From: JAKPQD01 sp029572965
GTDB taxonomy: Bacteria > Bacteroidota > Bacteroidia > Bacteroidales > DTGW01
Direction of reading: 5' to 3'
Assembly (NCBI GenBank): GCA_035374585.1
Contig: DAOSPF010000038.1
Coordinates: 1-31,641, forward strand
Length of the DNA: 31,641 nt
Shown here one piece after another: positions 1 through 9,095 of the stretch (positions are counted from its first letter, which is position 1; every line of letters begins with the position of its first letter). The position numbers and the translations under genes were made by a program. The notes beneath the pieces were generated by a model. That model made no database searches and was not told where the DNA came from. It worked only from the letters and a program-made list of their open reading frames with translations.

Positions 1-27
1 GGCAGCATTATCTGGTTACTTTTATGA

Positions 28-720
28 GTGTTTACACAATCTTTTTTATACTACCCAATTCTTTTTACTGATTTTATCAATTTTTCGCGAATTGCTGAAA
101 ATATTACTCCTGAACAATTAGTTTCTAATCTTGACCAATATTTTATTAAGTTTGATTCAATAATAAATAAATATAACCTTGAAAAGATTAAGACAATAGG
201 AGATGCATATATGTGTGCAGGTGGAATTCCTGCTGCCAATAAAAGTAACCCTTTTACTGTTGTTTTAGCCGGCCTTGAGATACAAAAGTATATGAAAGCT
301 CTTCGGGTTAAAACAGAAGATACCGATAATCCTTCGTGGAAATTGAGGCTTGGGATTCATAGTGGCGAATTGGTTACAGGTGTTGTTGGAGAGAAGAAAT
401 TTGCATACGATATCTGGGGAGATTCGGTTAATACGGCAAGTCGCATTGAGTCTGCCGGAGAAGCTGAAAAGGTAAATATTTCGGGTTCAACATTTAACAT
501 TATTAAAGATTATTTTGATTGTAGTTATCGGGGGAAAATAAAGGTAAAAAATAAAGGGGAGATAGATATGTATTTTGTAAACCGTATTATTCCTGAGTTT
601 TCTGCTGATAAAGAAGGGCTTGAGCCTAATGAAAAATTTATGAATTACCTTAAAAGCCTTGATTTACCAGTTTTAGATGCAGAAAGCTACAAAGATTCCA
701 ATAGTATATTTAGGGCTTAG
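28..720 (+). CDS. Class III adenylate cyclase catalytic domain, N-terminus missing or broken
   Basis: The protein is almost entirely a class III nucleotide cyclase domain that would make cyclic AMP from ATP. Both metal-binding aspartates are visible (D15 in LFTDF, D59 in TIGDAYM), as are the transition-state N135 and R139 in WGDSVNTASR. The base-selecting pair is K55 and D128, the adenylate rather than guanylate combination. A domain of this type normally follows a sensor, membrane or response-regulator part, but here an in-frame TGA at 25-27 stops the frame just before the first metal site. The only start is a GTG at 28 with no visible ribosome site. The conserved beta strand that should precede LFTDF reads FLYYPI, which looks disturbed. 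The gene may be frameshifted or its 5' part may lie outside the window. The domain call is firm; whether the gene is intact is doubtful. Confidence 0.8.
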   Translation: MFTQSFLYYPILFTDFINFSRIAENITPEQLVSNLDQYFIKFDSIINKYNLEKIKTIGDAYMCAGGIPAANKSNPFTVVLAGLEIQKYMKALRVKTEDTDNPSWKLRLGIHSGELVTGVVGEKKFAYDIWGDSVNTASRIESAGEAEKVNISGSTFNIIKDYFDCSYRGKIKVKNKGEIDMYFVNRIIPEFSADKEGLEPNEKFMNYLKSLDLPVLDAESYKDSNSIFRA

Positions 721-1071
721 TCATTTAGTGTATGGCCTATGCTAATTATTGTATTTTTGTGTTTTCATTGATACATATAAAAAAGATGGTAATTTGTATA
801 GTCTTGAAAGAAGTTGAATGTATGTTGCCTGTTGTTGTCAGGTTTGTGTTTTATAAGTTATACCAGATTAATCATTAGGAGGCTTTTTAAAGCCGAACTA
901 TATGATTTAGTTGGGTAATCATCTCGTTATAAACAGGACAACCTGATTTAAAAATTGTTTGAAAAATTTTATTAAGTTATTGAATTTCAATGCGATATAT
1001 TAAATTTTTCAGTTTATACACAAATATGTGCATTTTATCGAGACTGGTCAAGGCTTTGTTTGGCTGAATTC
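721..1071. other. Intergenic region between convergent genes
   Basis: About 350 AT-rich bases lie between the cyclase stop and the regulator stop. Only small hairpins are visible, for example GGCTTT/AAAGCC near 882-895 and CCTG/CAGG near 828-842. Neither has a convincing U-tract, so no terminator is called. No coding frame of note was seen. Confidence 0.5.
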
Positions 1072-4000
1072 TCAGGATGTTGGTCCTTTTTCCATAAATT
1101 CGGTAGGGGTAAGCCCAAATTGAAGTTTAAAACAGCGGTTGAAATACGAGATGCTATTGAACCCCACCATAAACGATACTTCTGAGATATTGTACTGGCT
1201 ATTTGATAAAAGCTCAGCGGCTTTCTTCAACCTGTAAAGCCTGATAAATTCTGTAGCTGATTGGTTTGTCAACGCTTTTAGTTTTATATGCAGGTTACTG
1301 CGGCTCATTCCAATTTGGCTGGCAAAATCTTCGGCAGAAAACTCAGTATTGGTAAGGTTTTTCTCTACAATCTCAAATGCTTTGGTTAAGAACTTACTAT
1401 CAAGCGAATTCTGAGCAAGCTTGTCAGGCTCAGGTTTCATCTCGTCCACAAAACGTTTGATCAGTTTTTTCCTGTTTTCAATAAGATTTATGAGCCTTGC
1501 GCGTAAAAGGCTAATATTAAAGGGCTTTGTAATATAATCATCAGCTCCGGTTTCTAATCCTTCAAGCTGATTATCGTAATTATTTAACACAGTTAGGATA
1601 ACAACAGGGATATGGCTTGTTTTGATATTGGTTTTAATGGCCTTGCATAGCTCTATCCCATTCATTACGGGCATCATCACGTCTGTGATAACAATATCAG
1701 GCATGTGGTCGTTCACTAAATCCAAACCTTCTTTGCCATTGGCTGCTTCAAAAATAGTATATGTATCACTTAAGCTGGTGGCCAGAAAATTGCGAAGCTC
1801 ATAATTATCTTCAGCAATCATAAGCTTAAACTTACGTTTTGAAGCTGAACCAGCAGCAGGCAAAGAATTCTCAGATTCATTAGCTTCTTCATCCTCAACA
1901 GTTTCAGAAACTACAAACTCAGGGTTATAAAGTTCCGAAGATTCATTGGCGATGATAATTTCTTCTTTATCAAAATGCTTATTGCCTAAAGGGAGTGTCA
2001 CAGTAAAAGTACTTCCCTGCCCTGGCTCACTGTCAACTGCAATATGTCCATGGTGCATTTCAATAAATTCATTGGCGATAGAAAGACCAATCCCTGAGCT
2101 TGCAGGATTTGCAGAATATTCAGAAGGTACCTGAAAGAACCGGTTGAAAATCTCCTTTTGATGTTCTTTCTTGATACCAATGCCTTTATCTTCGACAATA
2201 ATCCTGACGATACCTTCTGTATTGCCTTCAGGTTGGGCATGTTCAACTATTATTTTAACAGAATGTCCATCGGGTGTGTATCTGAAAGCATTTGAAATTA
2301 GGTTATAAATGACTTTTTCAAGTTTATCAGCATCGAACCAAACATTAAGATGCTCAACATTAGATTCAAATGAGAATTTGATATTATGCTTCTCCGCATA
2401 ATCCTCAAAGCTCAAGGTTATTTCGCGTACAAAGCTCACTATTTCCTTCTCTGTAACATAAAGTTTAATATTACCAGTATCAATCCTGCGTAAATCCATG
2501 ATTTGGTTCATCAAACGAGACAAACGCATTGAATTACGGTATATTACCAAATGCAGGTGATTTATTTCACTAAAAGAAAGGCTTTTTGCAGACGACAACA
2601 GCTTTTCTACCGGAGATACAATCAATGTCAGAGGCGTCTTAAACTCATGGGCCACATTGATAAAAAACTTGATTTTAGCCTGGTTGATTTCAACAGCCTT
2701 TTCTTTCTCCATCCTTTCTATCAGCAAATTATGCTTGTAAACGGTACGAGAATGGATGTAGCTGTACGTAAAGTATGACAACCCGATAAAAAGCAAAATA
2801 TACAATATGTAAGCAAAAGTAGTTTTATAAAATGCAGGTTTTACAATAATTTTAAGGCTAACCTGATTCTCAAGCCCTGCATTATTAAAGGATTTGACAT
2901 AGAAAGTATAATTACCCGCTGGCAAATTGGTATAACTGGCATATCGGTTATTGCCAACATTGTTCCACTGGCGGTCGATGCCATCAAGATAATATGAATA
3001 ATTGTCTTTACTCGAGGTGCTGAAATTAAGCGCTGCAAACCCAATGGTTATAAAGGATTGATTGTATTTCAGTTTTACCTCATCTGTATAAGTAATAGAT
3101 TTATCAAGGATAGAATTTTTACCAGGCTTTACCACCTGGTTGAAAACCAACAATTCTGTCAGAACCAATGGCATTCTGGCAGAGGATGTTTTTATAATAT
3201 CAGGGTTGAAGAATGTAAGGCCGCGGATACCTCCAAAATACAACATCCCTTTTTTGCTTTTAAAACATGCTCCATGAAAAAACTCGAGAGAAGCAATACC
3301 ATCTTGCTTATCATAATTCACCACCCGGAAATTTTCGGGGTCAAACTTACATAGTCCTCTATTGGTGCTAAGCCAGATGAAGCCCCGGTTGTCTCCCAAA
3401 ATCCCATTAATCACATTGTTGGGCAGGCCATTTTGAGTTGTAAATACTGTGAATGTATTATTAACAGGGTTATAGAGGTTCAATCCATAGTTAGTGCCAA
3501 CCCAAATCCTGCCTTTAGCATCTGTATATATAGAATATATTACATCTGCGCTTATAGCGCCTGGAGAAGAGCTATTGACAAAGCGGGTTACTTTGAGCGT
3601 TTTAGTATCAATTTTGTTGAGCCCGTAATAAGAGCCAACCCAAATGTTGCTTTGAGCATCTTCTTTAACCACCAGGCAATAATCACTGGACAAAGCTGAA
3701 TTGCCTGTGCGGATATGCTTAAACTTTTGGGTTGCAGGCTGATATATATTTACTCCGCCACCATTGGTAGCTACCCAAATATTACCTTTTGAGTCTTCCA
3801 AAATACAATTAACAATATTGTTGTTTAGCGCACCAGAGTCGGCAGGGTTCACCTCAAAAGTCTTATATTGTTGGGTTTTAGGATTATATACTGTCAAACC
3901 TCCAAGATACGAGCCTATCCAGATGTTTTTGTTTCTGTCTTCAATTAAAGAAAGGATGGCAGCAGTTTGCGTGCCCACCTGGTTTGATGAAGGAGGTATA

Positions 4001-5199
4001 AAATACTGAAAGCGCATTGTTTTTGCATCATATTTATTGATGCCTTTCCCATTGGTACCAACCCAAATATTTCCCTGACTGTCTTCAAGCACAGAAGAAA
4101 CAAAAGCATAGCTAAGGCTTAGCGGGTCATTGGGTTTTCTGACAAAATTGTTAAACTCAATATCATGTAACCTGCTGATATTCAATCCGCTCTCGCCGCT
4201 TCCTATCCACAGGTTGTTTTGGGCATCTTCAAATATTGAGTGGATAGAATTGTCGGTAAGTGAGTTGGGGTCGTTATCATCGTGATAATAATTGATAAAG
4301 CGCTTGTCTTTTCTGTTGAATTTTGCTAAACCTCCATTTGTCCCAATCCATAAGTTATTGCGGGAGTCTTCCACTATTTTGTTGACCGAAATATGGGGCA
4401 AGGCATCATTTCTGCCGGCAACAGGCACATATCGTTCCATTTGCCAGGTATCCTTATTAATTGAAAATAATCCTTCTTCAGTCCCAATCCAGACCGTATG
4501 TTGATTATCTTCATACAAGCAAAATATTTTGTTGTTTTGTAATGCGTTTTTCCCATTCAGCATGTAAACTACTGGTTTCGCCACTTTACTTTTCGAATTG
4601 AAAGTGAACACTCCGTAATTTCTGCTACCTATCCAGTAATCATTATCTCTGTCTTGCGAAATGGAGGAAATTTCGATAGGCTTTCTTCCAAACTCAACTT
4701 CTGAGGGTTTAATAGCATGTTCAAACTCATCATAAATATACAGCCCCATTTGAGTTGCAATCAATAAGTGCCCTTTAAGGTCTTTGAAAATTTTAAAAGC
4801 AGCATAACTCTGCTTCAGCCCGTCGTCTAAAATTGGGATATGAGAAAACCTTTCGGTCTTTGAGTTATATCTGTCCACTCCTTTGTTTGTGCAAATCCAA
4901 ACATTATAGCCTTCACATAAAATATCCTGAATGGTGTTATTTATCAAAGATGTAGAATCTCCGGGGATATAACTGAAATTTTTGAAATATTTGCCATCAT
5001 AGCGGATAAGCCCGTCGTTAGTGCCAATCCAAATAAAGCCTGTTTTGTCCTGGGCAATGCAATTAATAACCCCGTTGGGAAGGCCATCTTCAACGCCCAA
5101 ATGAAAAAACAATTGTTTTTGAGAATACCCCAAAGCCTGTATATACAATAACGTAGATACAAGTAGAAACTTAATAATATTGCAGGTTTTCAATATCAT
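1072..5199 (-). CDS. Hybrid two-component system regulator (HTCS): beta-propeller sensor, kinase, receiver, AraC
   Basis: This is a one-polypeptide sensor-kinase-regulator of the kind that controls polysaccharide utilisation loci in Bacteroidetes. Residue numbers count from an upstream in-frame codon at 5232, but the ATG at 5199 (residue 12) is preferred because it begins a signal peptide (MILKTC...ALGYSQ) and because a promoter-like box lies at 5211-5218. Domains in order: periplasmic Reg_prop propeller repeats, about 45-680 (many NIWVGT-type blades); Y_Y_Y domain, about 725-798; one membrane helix, about 805-826; HisKA with H862 in AHEFKTP; HATPase with N977/N981 and DKGIGI; receiver, about 1136-1250, with phospho-acceptor D1184 in ITDVMMP; AraC-type DNA-binding domain, about 1290-1382. 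It is the last gene of the mannan cluster, so its likely ligand is a manno-oligosaccharide in the periplasm. That ligand is inferred from context only. Confidence 0.95.
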   Translation of the reverse strand: MILKTCNIIKFLLVSTLLYIQALGYSQKQLFFHLGVEDGLPNGVINCIAQDKTGFIWIGTNDGLIRYDGKYFKNFSYIPGDSTSLINNTIQDILCEGYNVWICTNKGVDRYNSKTERFSHIPILDDGLKQSYAAFKIFKDLKGHLLIATQMGLYIYDEFEHAIKPSEVEFGRKPIEISSISQDRDNDYWIGSRNYGVFTFNSKSKVAKPVVYMLNGKNALQNNKIFCLYEDNQHTVWIGTEEGLFSINKDTWQMERYVPVAGRNDALPHISVNKIVEDSRNNLWIGTNGGLAKFNRKDKRFINYYHDDNDPNSLTDNSIHSIFEDAQNNLWIGSGESGLNISRLHDIEFNNFVRKPNDPLSLSYAFVSSVLEDSQGNIWVGTNGKGINKYDAKTMRFQYFIPPSSNQVGTQTAAILSLIEDRNKNIWIGSYLGGLTVYNPKTQQYKTFEVNPADSGALNNNIVNCILEDSKGNIWVATNGGGVNIYQPATQKFKHIRTGNSALSSDYCLVVKEDAQSNIWVGSYYGLNKIDTKTLKVTRFVNSSSPGAISADVIYSIYTDAKGRIWVGTNYGLNLYNPVNNTFTVFTTQNGLPNNVINGILGDNRGFIWLSTNRGLCKFDPENFRVVNYDKQDGIASLEFFHGACFKSKKGMLYFGGIRGLTFFNPDIIKTSSARMPLVLTELLVFNQVVKPGKNSILDKSITYTDEVKLKYNQSFITIGFAALNFSTSSKDNYSYYLDGIDRQWNNVGNNRYASYTNLPAGNYTFYVKSFNNAGLENQVSLKIIVKPAFYKTTFAYILYILLFIGLSYFTYSYIHSRTVYKHNLLIERMEKEKAVEINQAKIKFFINVAHEFKTPLTLIVSPVEKLLSSAKSLSFSEINHLHLVIYRNSMRLSRLMNQIMDLRRIDTGNIKLYVTEKEIVSFVREITLSFEDYAEKHNIKFSFESNVEHLNVWFDADKLEKVIYNLISNAFRYTPDGHSVKIIVEHAQPEGNTEGIVRIIVEDKGIGIKKEHQKEIFNRFFQVPSEYSANPASSGIGLSIANEFIEMHHGHIAVDSEPGQGSTFTVTLPLGNKHFDKEEIIIANESSELYNPEFVVSETVEDEEANESENSLPAAGSASKRKFKLMIAEDNYELRNFLATSLSDTYTIFEAANGKEGLDLVNDHMPDIVITDVMMPVMNGIELCKAIKTNIKTSHIPVVILTVLNNYDNQLEGLETGADDYITKPFNISLLRARLINLIENRKKLIKRFVDEMKPEPDKLAQNSLDSKFLTKAFEIVEKNLTNTEFSAEDFASQIGMSRSNLHIKLKALTNQSATEFIRLYRLKKAAELLSNSQYNISEVSFMVGFNSISYFNRCFKLQFGLTPTEFMEKGPTS

Positions 5200-5210
5200 A
5201 TCCGAGATAA

Positions 5211-5218
5211 CAAAGGTA
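5211..5218 (-). promoter_or_regulatory. Possible -7 promoter element for the HTCS gene
   Basis: On the minus strand this reads TACCTTTG, an exact match to the Bacteroidetes TAnnTTTG box. It lies 11 bases before the preferred ATG at 5199, which would give a very short leader. No clear TTTG is found at the -33 distance, so the call rests on the -7 box alone. Confidence 0.35.
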
Positions 5219-5331
5219 AACAATTCGTACATAAACTACCATGATAATTGCCTGGTAATAAACAAAAAACAAGGCATCATTATTTCTAATGACACCTTAA
5301 ACCTAACTTACTAGAACTCTCCAAAAGAGAT

Positions 5332-6459
5332 TTATTTTTCGAATTGGTACATCTTAGGCAAATCTCGTTCAAAAACAGTAAACGGGTGATTTTCAAATTT
5401 TATAAAGTCTTGAACAGCAGTTTGGCCAGGATAAGGCACAAAAAAATGCTTCGCATCGGCATTACGCCAAACCAGTATCCAAGCAATATTTCTGGCCACG
5501 CTATCATTGATAATTGGATATAAAAGGTTTTTTGTCCACCAGGTAGAATCAGTCTGAGCATCTAAACCGGTTTCGGTAAGAGCTGAAATTTTATTCATAG
5601 ACTTAGCAAGCTCTACAACAATCCGAAGTTGGGCTATACCTTCTGATACTATGTCTTCAGATCTAAAATTGTAATAATTGTCAACCCCCAAAACATCTAC
5701 ATATTCTTCACCCGGAAAACGTTTCAGATAATTCTCTTTTGTTTTGAAAATATCAGGCGAATAGGCATAAAGAAGGTTGTGGACACCTTTTACATCGCGT
5801 AAATACGAGACTGTATAGCGAAAAAGTTGAATATATTTGTCATCAGTGCAACTTCTGGCCCCCCACCAAAACCAATGTCCGTTAGCTTCGTGAAAGGGCC
5901 TGAAAATAACAGGGATCAACTTCCCGTTTTTTGATTTCAATTGACTGAAAAAATCTGCCAATAAGTCCAACTGACGGTTATATTTATTATGAAACTTTCC
6001 GCCCGGTAAAATATGTCTTACCGCCGTTGTTGTGTCCCAGCAAGAGCCATCTGTAACAGGGTTTTGTAGGTGCCAACTTACTGTATTTATACCTCCACGT
6101 TCAAAAGCAGACTTAATCCAAAACTTCATCCTGTCGAACCGGACAGAATCAATGTTGTATTCTCCGCCAATTCCCGACACGTCCCATCCATAAACAGCCG
6201 GAAAAGAGCCGCAAACCTCGTTTACATCAGACTTTAAATCCTCATCCTTCCAGCCAACACCATAAGCAGTAGCGTCTTGCTGCCCAAACAATATGCCTTT
6301 GGAAGTATTTGCCCTTAAATTATGGAACAACGCTTTAGTTTCGTATGTTGCATTTGCATCAACCGTAATATCCGAATCTGCAGGAGACGAACTTTGACGG
6401 CAACCTGTCAGACACAAAATAAATGAAGCAAATATTATCTGGTAAAAAGAAGTTGACAT
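5332..6459 (-). CDS. GH26 endo-beta-1,4-mannanase, lipoprotein
   Basis: The 375-residue protein should hydrolyse beta-1,4-mannan internally or release mannobiose outside the cytoplasm. A lipoprotein signal is clear, with lipobox LTGC and acylated Cys20. The rest is a single GH26 barrel, about residues 40-365. The acid/base is E191 in RPFHEANGHWFWWG and the nucleophile is E296 in ALTETGLD, both in classic GH26 contexts. SWHLQNP (from about residue 128) is also typical. No carbohydrate-binding module is attached. It follows the epimerase gene by 102 bases and has its own promoter and repeat pair upstream, so it may be induced separately from the phosphorylase. After Cys20 there is no strong run of acidic residues, so inner-face versus surface display cannot be decided. 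Mannanase is the main activity in the family; mannobiohydrolase or exo action is possible. Confidence 0.93.
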   Translation of the reverse strand: MSTSFYQIIFASFILCLTGCRQSSSPADSDITVDANATYETKALFHNLRANTSKGILFGQQDATAYGVGWKDEDLKSDVNEVCGSFPAVYGWDVSGIGGEYNIDSVRFDRMKFWIKSAFERGGINTVSWHLQNPVTDGSCWDTTTAVRHILPGGKFHNKYNRQLDLLADFFSQLKSKNGKLIPVIFRPFHEANGHWFWWGARSCTDDKYIQLFRYTVSYLRDVKGVHNLLYAYSPDIFKTKENYLKRFPGEEYVDVLGVDNYYNFRSEDIVSEGIAQLRIVVELAKSMNKISALTETGLDAQTDSTWWTKNLLYPIINDSVARNIAWILVWRNADAKHFFVPYPGQTAVQDFIKFENHPFTVFERDLPKMYQFEK

Positions 6460-6478
6460 AGAAAGATAATTGTAAGCA

Positions 6479-6507
6479 CAAAAGTAAGTAACAGCAATCC
6501 GTTCAAA
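6479..6507 (-). promoter_or_regulatory. Promoter of the GH26 mannanase gene
   Basis: The minus strand reads TTTG (6504-6507), 17 bases, then TACTTTTG (6479-6486), an exact TAnnTTTG -7 box. The mannanase ATG follows about 20 bases later. This is a good Bacteroidetes housekeeping-type promoter inside the mannan cluster. Confidence 0.65.
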
Positions 6508-6515
6508 TTGCTATA

Positions 6516-6547
6516 ATGTTTAAAATAGGTGAAACTATGTTTAAAAT
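6516..6547 (-). promoter_or_regulatory. Direct-repeat operator candidate upstream of GH26
   Basis: Two identical 11-mers, ATTTTAAACAT on the minus strand, lie at 6516-6526 and 6537-6547. They start 21 bases apart (two helical turns), and the nearer copy ends 8 bases from the -33 box. Related copies with the same period and the same distance precede the GH130 promoter. Placement suits an activator with AraC-type binding, such as the HTCS encoded downstream. Confidence 0.55.
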
Positions 6548-6561
6548 GAAAGAATCTGGTA

Positions 6562-7761
6562 TTACTTCGACAAGCGGGTAATAAGCTCAAAACACACACG
6601 GCTGTTGTGATATGGGCATTTCCAGAAACCGGCCCTCATTTCAGATTCAATAGGCTTTCTGTCTTTGGTAAGCTTATTGTGCCATTCGCCACGCTCTTTG
6701 TCAACAAAATAATCCTCTATAAACTGCCAGCTTTTTGCAGCATAATCAAGATATTTTTCATTTACCGTGATATCATAAGCATTTATGAAGCCAACAACAG
6801 CTTCGGCCTGCGGCCACCAATGTTTATCGGTATCAACAACACCTCTTGGATTACCTTCGTAATACTGGCCTCCATCGGCATCAAAGCTCTCTCGTGAAGC
6901 AACATCGACAATATGTAGCACAATTGGCTCGTACTTTTCTTTCATTTCATCAGAACCAGAAGCTAAAATGGCTTCCCACAAAAGCCATGATGTTTCTATA
7001 TCGTGACCATACGAAACAAGCTCGCCTTTGGCATTCCAATCATCATCAAAGAATAGCTTGAAATGGCCATTCTCAGGATTATAGAATTTTTCGGCCAAAA
7101 GCACGATAAGGTTGTCCAAAGCCTCCTTGTATTCAGGCTTTTTGCAAACATTATAAAGATTGGTATAAGCTTCCAGGATATGTAAATGCGTATTGTGGGT
7201 TTTGTTTTCGTTCAGGTCTTTGGCACTAATACGGACATTGTCTGTAACTGTCCAGTCACGGGCAAAAGCCTCAAAATAGCCGTTTTGCTTTTTATCACGG
7301 GCATATTTTTCAAGCAAATGAAATACCTTGTCTGCCTGCTCTAAAGCAGATGCATCATTGGCAGCCCTGTAATATTCGGTAAGCCCGTAAATATAGAATC
7401 CCTGAACGTAACAATATTTCTGGGTATTTATAGGTTTCCCCGTATAATCGAGCTCCCAATAAATGCCATTATACTCCGGATCGCGAAAATATTTTTCCAG
7501 GTATTGATATGCCCTTTTGGCCATTTCAAGATATTTAGTATCTCCCAGAACATTGTATGCCCTTGAGAAAGTCCATAAAATACGGGCATTTAGCACTCCT
7601 CCCTTTGAAGCCTTTGGGTCAAGCTTCCCATAAAAGTCGATACCTCCGTAAAAACCTCCATTCTCATTGTCCACCATGTTGTTCATCCAGTAAGGCAGGA
7701 TGTTTTTGGTAACCTCGTGAAATGCAGCTTCTTTCAATATATTAGTCCTATCGTTGAGCAT
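6562..7761 (-). CDS. AGE-family cellobiose (mannobiose) 2-epimerase
   Basis: The 399-residue cytoplasmic protein is an (alpha/alpha)6-barrel of the N-acylglucosamine 2-epimerase family, at the usual length for cellobiose 2-epimerases. The conserved histidines are in place: H192/H194 in NTHLHILEAY, H253 in SYGHDIETSW and H385 in CPYHNSR, together with HWWPQAEAV near residue 314. Between a GH130 phosphorylase and a GH26 mannanase, its expected substrate is beta-1,4-mannobiose, epimerised at the reducing end to mannosyl-glucose. That is the step described for the Bacteroides fragilis mannan pathway. There is no signal peptide, so mannobiose must be imported by something encoded elsewhere. A plain N-acylglucosamine epimerase is the alternative, but the neighbours argue against it. 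Confidence 0.92.
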   Translation of the reverse strand: MLNDRTNILKEAAFHEVTKNILPYWMNNMVDNENGGFYGGIDFYGKLDPKASKGGVLNARILWTFSRAYNVLGDTKYLEMAKRAYQYLEKYFRDPEYNGIYWELDYTGKPINTQKYCYVQGFYIYGLTEYYRAANDASALEQADKVFHLLEKYARDKKQNGYFEAFARDWTVTDNVRISAKDLNENKTHNTHLHILEAYTNLYNVCKKPEYKEALDNLIVLLAEKFYNPENGHFKLFFDDDWNAKGELVSYGHDIETSWLLWEAILASGSDEMKEKYEPIVLHIVDVASRESFDADGGQYYEGNPRGVVDTDKHWWPQAEAVVGFINAYDITVNEKYLDYAAKSWQFIEDYFVDKERGEWHNKLTKDRKPIESEMRAGFWKCPYHNSRVCFELITRLSK

Positions 7762-7791
7762 ATCTTTATTATTTTAAGCGTATTACAAAAA

Positions 7792-7826
7792 AACTTCCTG
7801 AATATAAAGTTAATATCCAGGAAGTT
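7792..7826 (-). terminator. Intercistronic terminator-like hairpin between GH130 and epimerase
   Basis: On the minus strand AACTTCCTG and CAGGAAGTT form a 9-bp perfect stem with a 17-base loop, followed directly by seven T. It looks like a rho-independent terminator placed after the phosphorylase gene. Because the epimerase has no obvious promoter of its own, partial read-through is likely. Confidence 0.6.
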
Positions 7827-7844
7827 AAACTAAAAACTTAACTA

Positions 7845-9026
7845 TTACTTTTTAATGATTGAAAGATTTTTTTCAATAAGTTTTTTGAGCGTAGCCACAG
7901 ACGAATGTGTGCGATATCCGTCAGCAGGGGTATTCAAACAATAATCTACTAATTTGTCAATTGTAGATACCGCCACATGCATGCGGGTATCTGATGAAGC
8001 ATAGTAAATATATACTTCGCCCTTTTCATTGCTAATCCAACCATTAGAAAACAGGACATTTGAAACATCGCCTACACGTTCTTCGCCTTCCGGGGCCATA
8101 AAATGTCCGCCTGGTGTTGCAATAACTTTCCAAGGTTCTTTAAGATCAGTCATGTACATATATAACACATATCTCAAACCAGCAGCACAGCCCCTAACGC
8201 CGTGGGCAAGGTGCAACCATCCTTTGCTGGTTTTAATTGGAGCAGGGCCTTCGCCATTTTTAACTTCTTTAATAGTATGATAAACACGAGGTTCAATAAT
8301 AGTCTCTTCTTTAACCACAGCATTTTCCATTGAGTCAATAAGCGCCCAGCCTATACCTCCACCAGAACCGGCATCAATAAAGCCATCCTGAGGACGTGTA
8401 TATAAAGCATACTTGCCATTGATGAATTCAGGGTGTAGCACGACGTTACGTTGCTGGCTTTTGGTTTTCAGGTCAGGCAAACGCTCCCATTTTTTGAGGT
8501 CTTTGGTACGAACAATACCTGCTTTAGCCACAGCAGAAGACAAGTCGCCCGCAGGGGCATTCGGGTCTTTACGTTCTGAACAGAAAATACCATAAATCCA
8601 GCCATCTTCATGCTTAACCAGACGCATATCATACACATTAGTCTCCTCTTTGTCAGTATCAGGAAGGTCAACAGGGTAATCCCAGAACCTCCATTGGTCA
8701 ATGCCATTGGGGCTTTCAGCAACAGCAAAGAATGACTTTCTGTCCCAGCCTTCAACACGAACAACCAACAAATAGCGTCCATCCAGCAGTATAGCCCCAG
8801 AGTTGAATGCACAACTTACGCCAATACGTTGCAATAACAAAGGATTAGTTTTATAATCCAGGTCATATCTCCAGAATACCGGGGCATGTTCTCCCGTAAG
8901 GATTGGATACTGATAGCGGACATAGATACCATTTTTATCTTCGCAAGCAACATTCTTACGCATGATAAACTTGTCATGTTCGGCAAAAAGCTGTTTTACT
9001 TTCTCGTCAAATTGAACATTAGTCAT
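7845..9026 (-). CDS. GH130 4-O-beta-D-mannosyl-D-glucose phosphorylase
   Basis: The 393-residue protein is a five-bladed propeller phosphorylase of family GH130, most like subfamily 1. It should split mannosyl-beta-1,4-glucose with phosphate into mannose-1-phosphate and glucose in the cytoplasm. The catalytic aspartate is D133 in ETNVYDMRL, matching the general acid of the B. fragilis enzyme as I recall it. Other family signatures are FNSGAILLDGRY, VVLHPEFINGKYALYTRP and the C-terminal PADGYRTH. There is no signal peptide. It is the first gene of the cluster and has a promoter and a repeat pair in front of it. The start is supported by an AAGAGAG-like site 7-13 bases upstream. A mannosyl-N-acetylglucosamine phosphorylase (another GH130 branch) is less likely given the epimerase next door. 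Confidence 0.93.
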   Translation of the reverse strand: MTNVQFDEKVKQLFAEHDKFIMRKNVACEDKNGIYVRYQYPILTGEHAPVFWRYDLDYKTNPLLLQRIGVSCAFNSGAILLDGRYLLVVRVEGWDRKSFFAVAESPNGIDQWRFWDYPVDLPDTDKEETNVYDMRLVKHEDGWIYGIFCSERKDPNAPAGDLSSAVAKAGIVRTKDLKKWERLPDLKTKSQQRNVVLHPEFINGKYALYTRPQDGFIDAGSGGGIGWALIDSMENAVVKEETIIEPRVYHTIKEVKNGEGPAPIKTSKGWLHLAHGVRGCAAGLRYVLYMYMTDLKEPWKVIATPGGHFMAPEGEERVGDVSNVLFSNGWISNEKGEVYIYYASSDTRMHVAVSTIDKLVDYCLNTPADGYRTHSSVATLKKLIEKNLSIIKK

Positions 9027-9057
9027 ATATTTCTCTCTTTTTAATTAATTCGGTTTG

Positions 9058-9087
9058 CAAATTTAGCGTTACTCTCTCTTTCAGAAA
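9058..9087 (-). promoter_or_regulatory. Promoter of the GH130-led mannan operon
   Basis: The minus strand reads TTTC (9084-9087), 18 bases, then TAAATTTG (9058-9065). The -7 box is an exact TAnnTTTG and the -33 box has one mismatch. The leader would be about 25 bases. Confidence 0.6.
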
Positions 9088-9095
9088 TTTCACCT

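Noticed and set aside
882..895. GGCTTT/AAAGCC hairpin as a terminator of the cyclase gene
   Set aside because: The loop is only two bases and no T-run follows on either strand.
8468..8812. 114-codon minus-strand frame inside the GH130 gene
   Set aside because: It is an overlapping frame of a strongly conserved enzyme gene, with no family features of its own.
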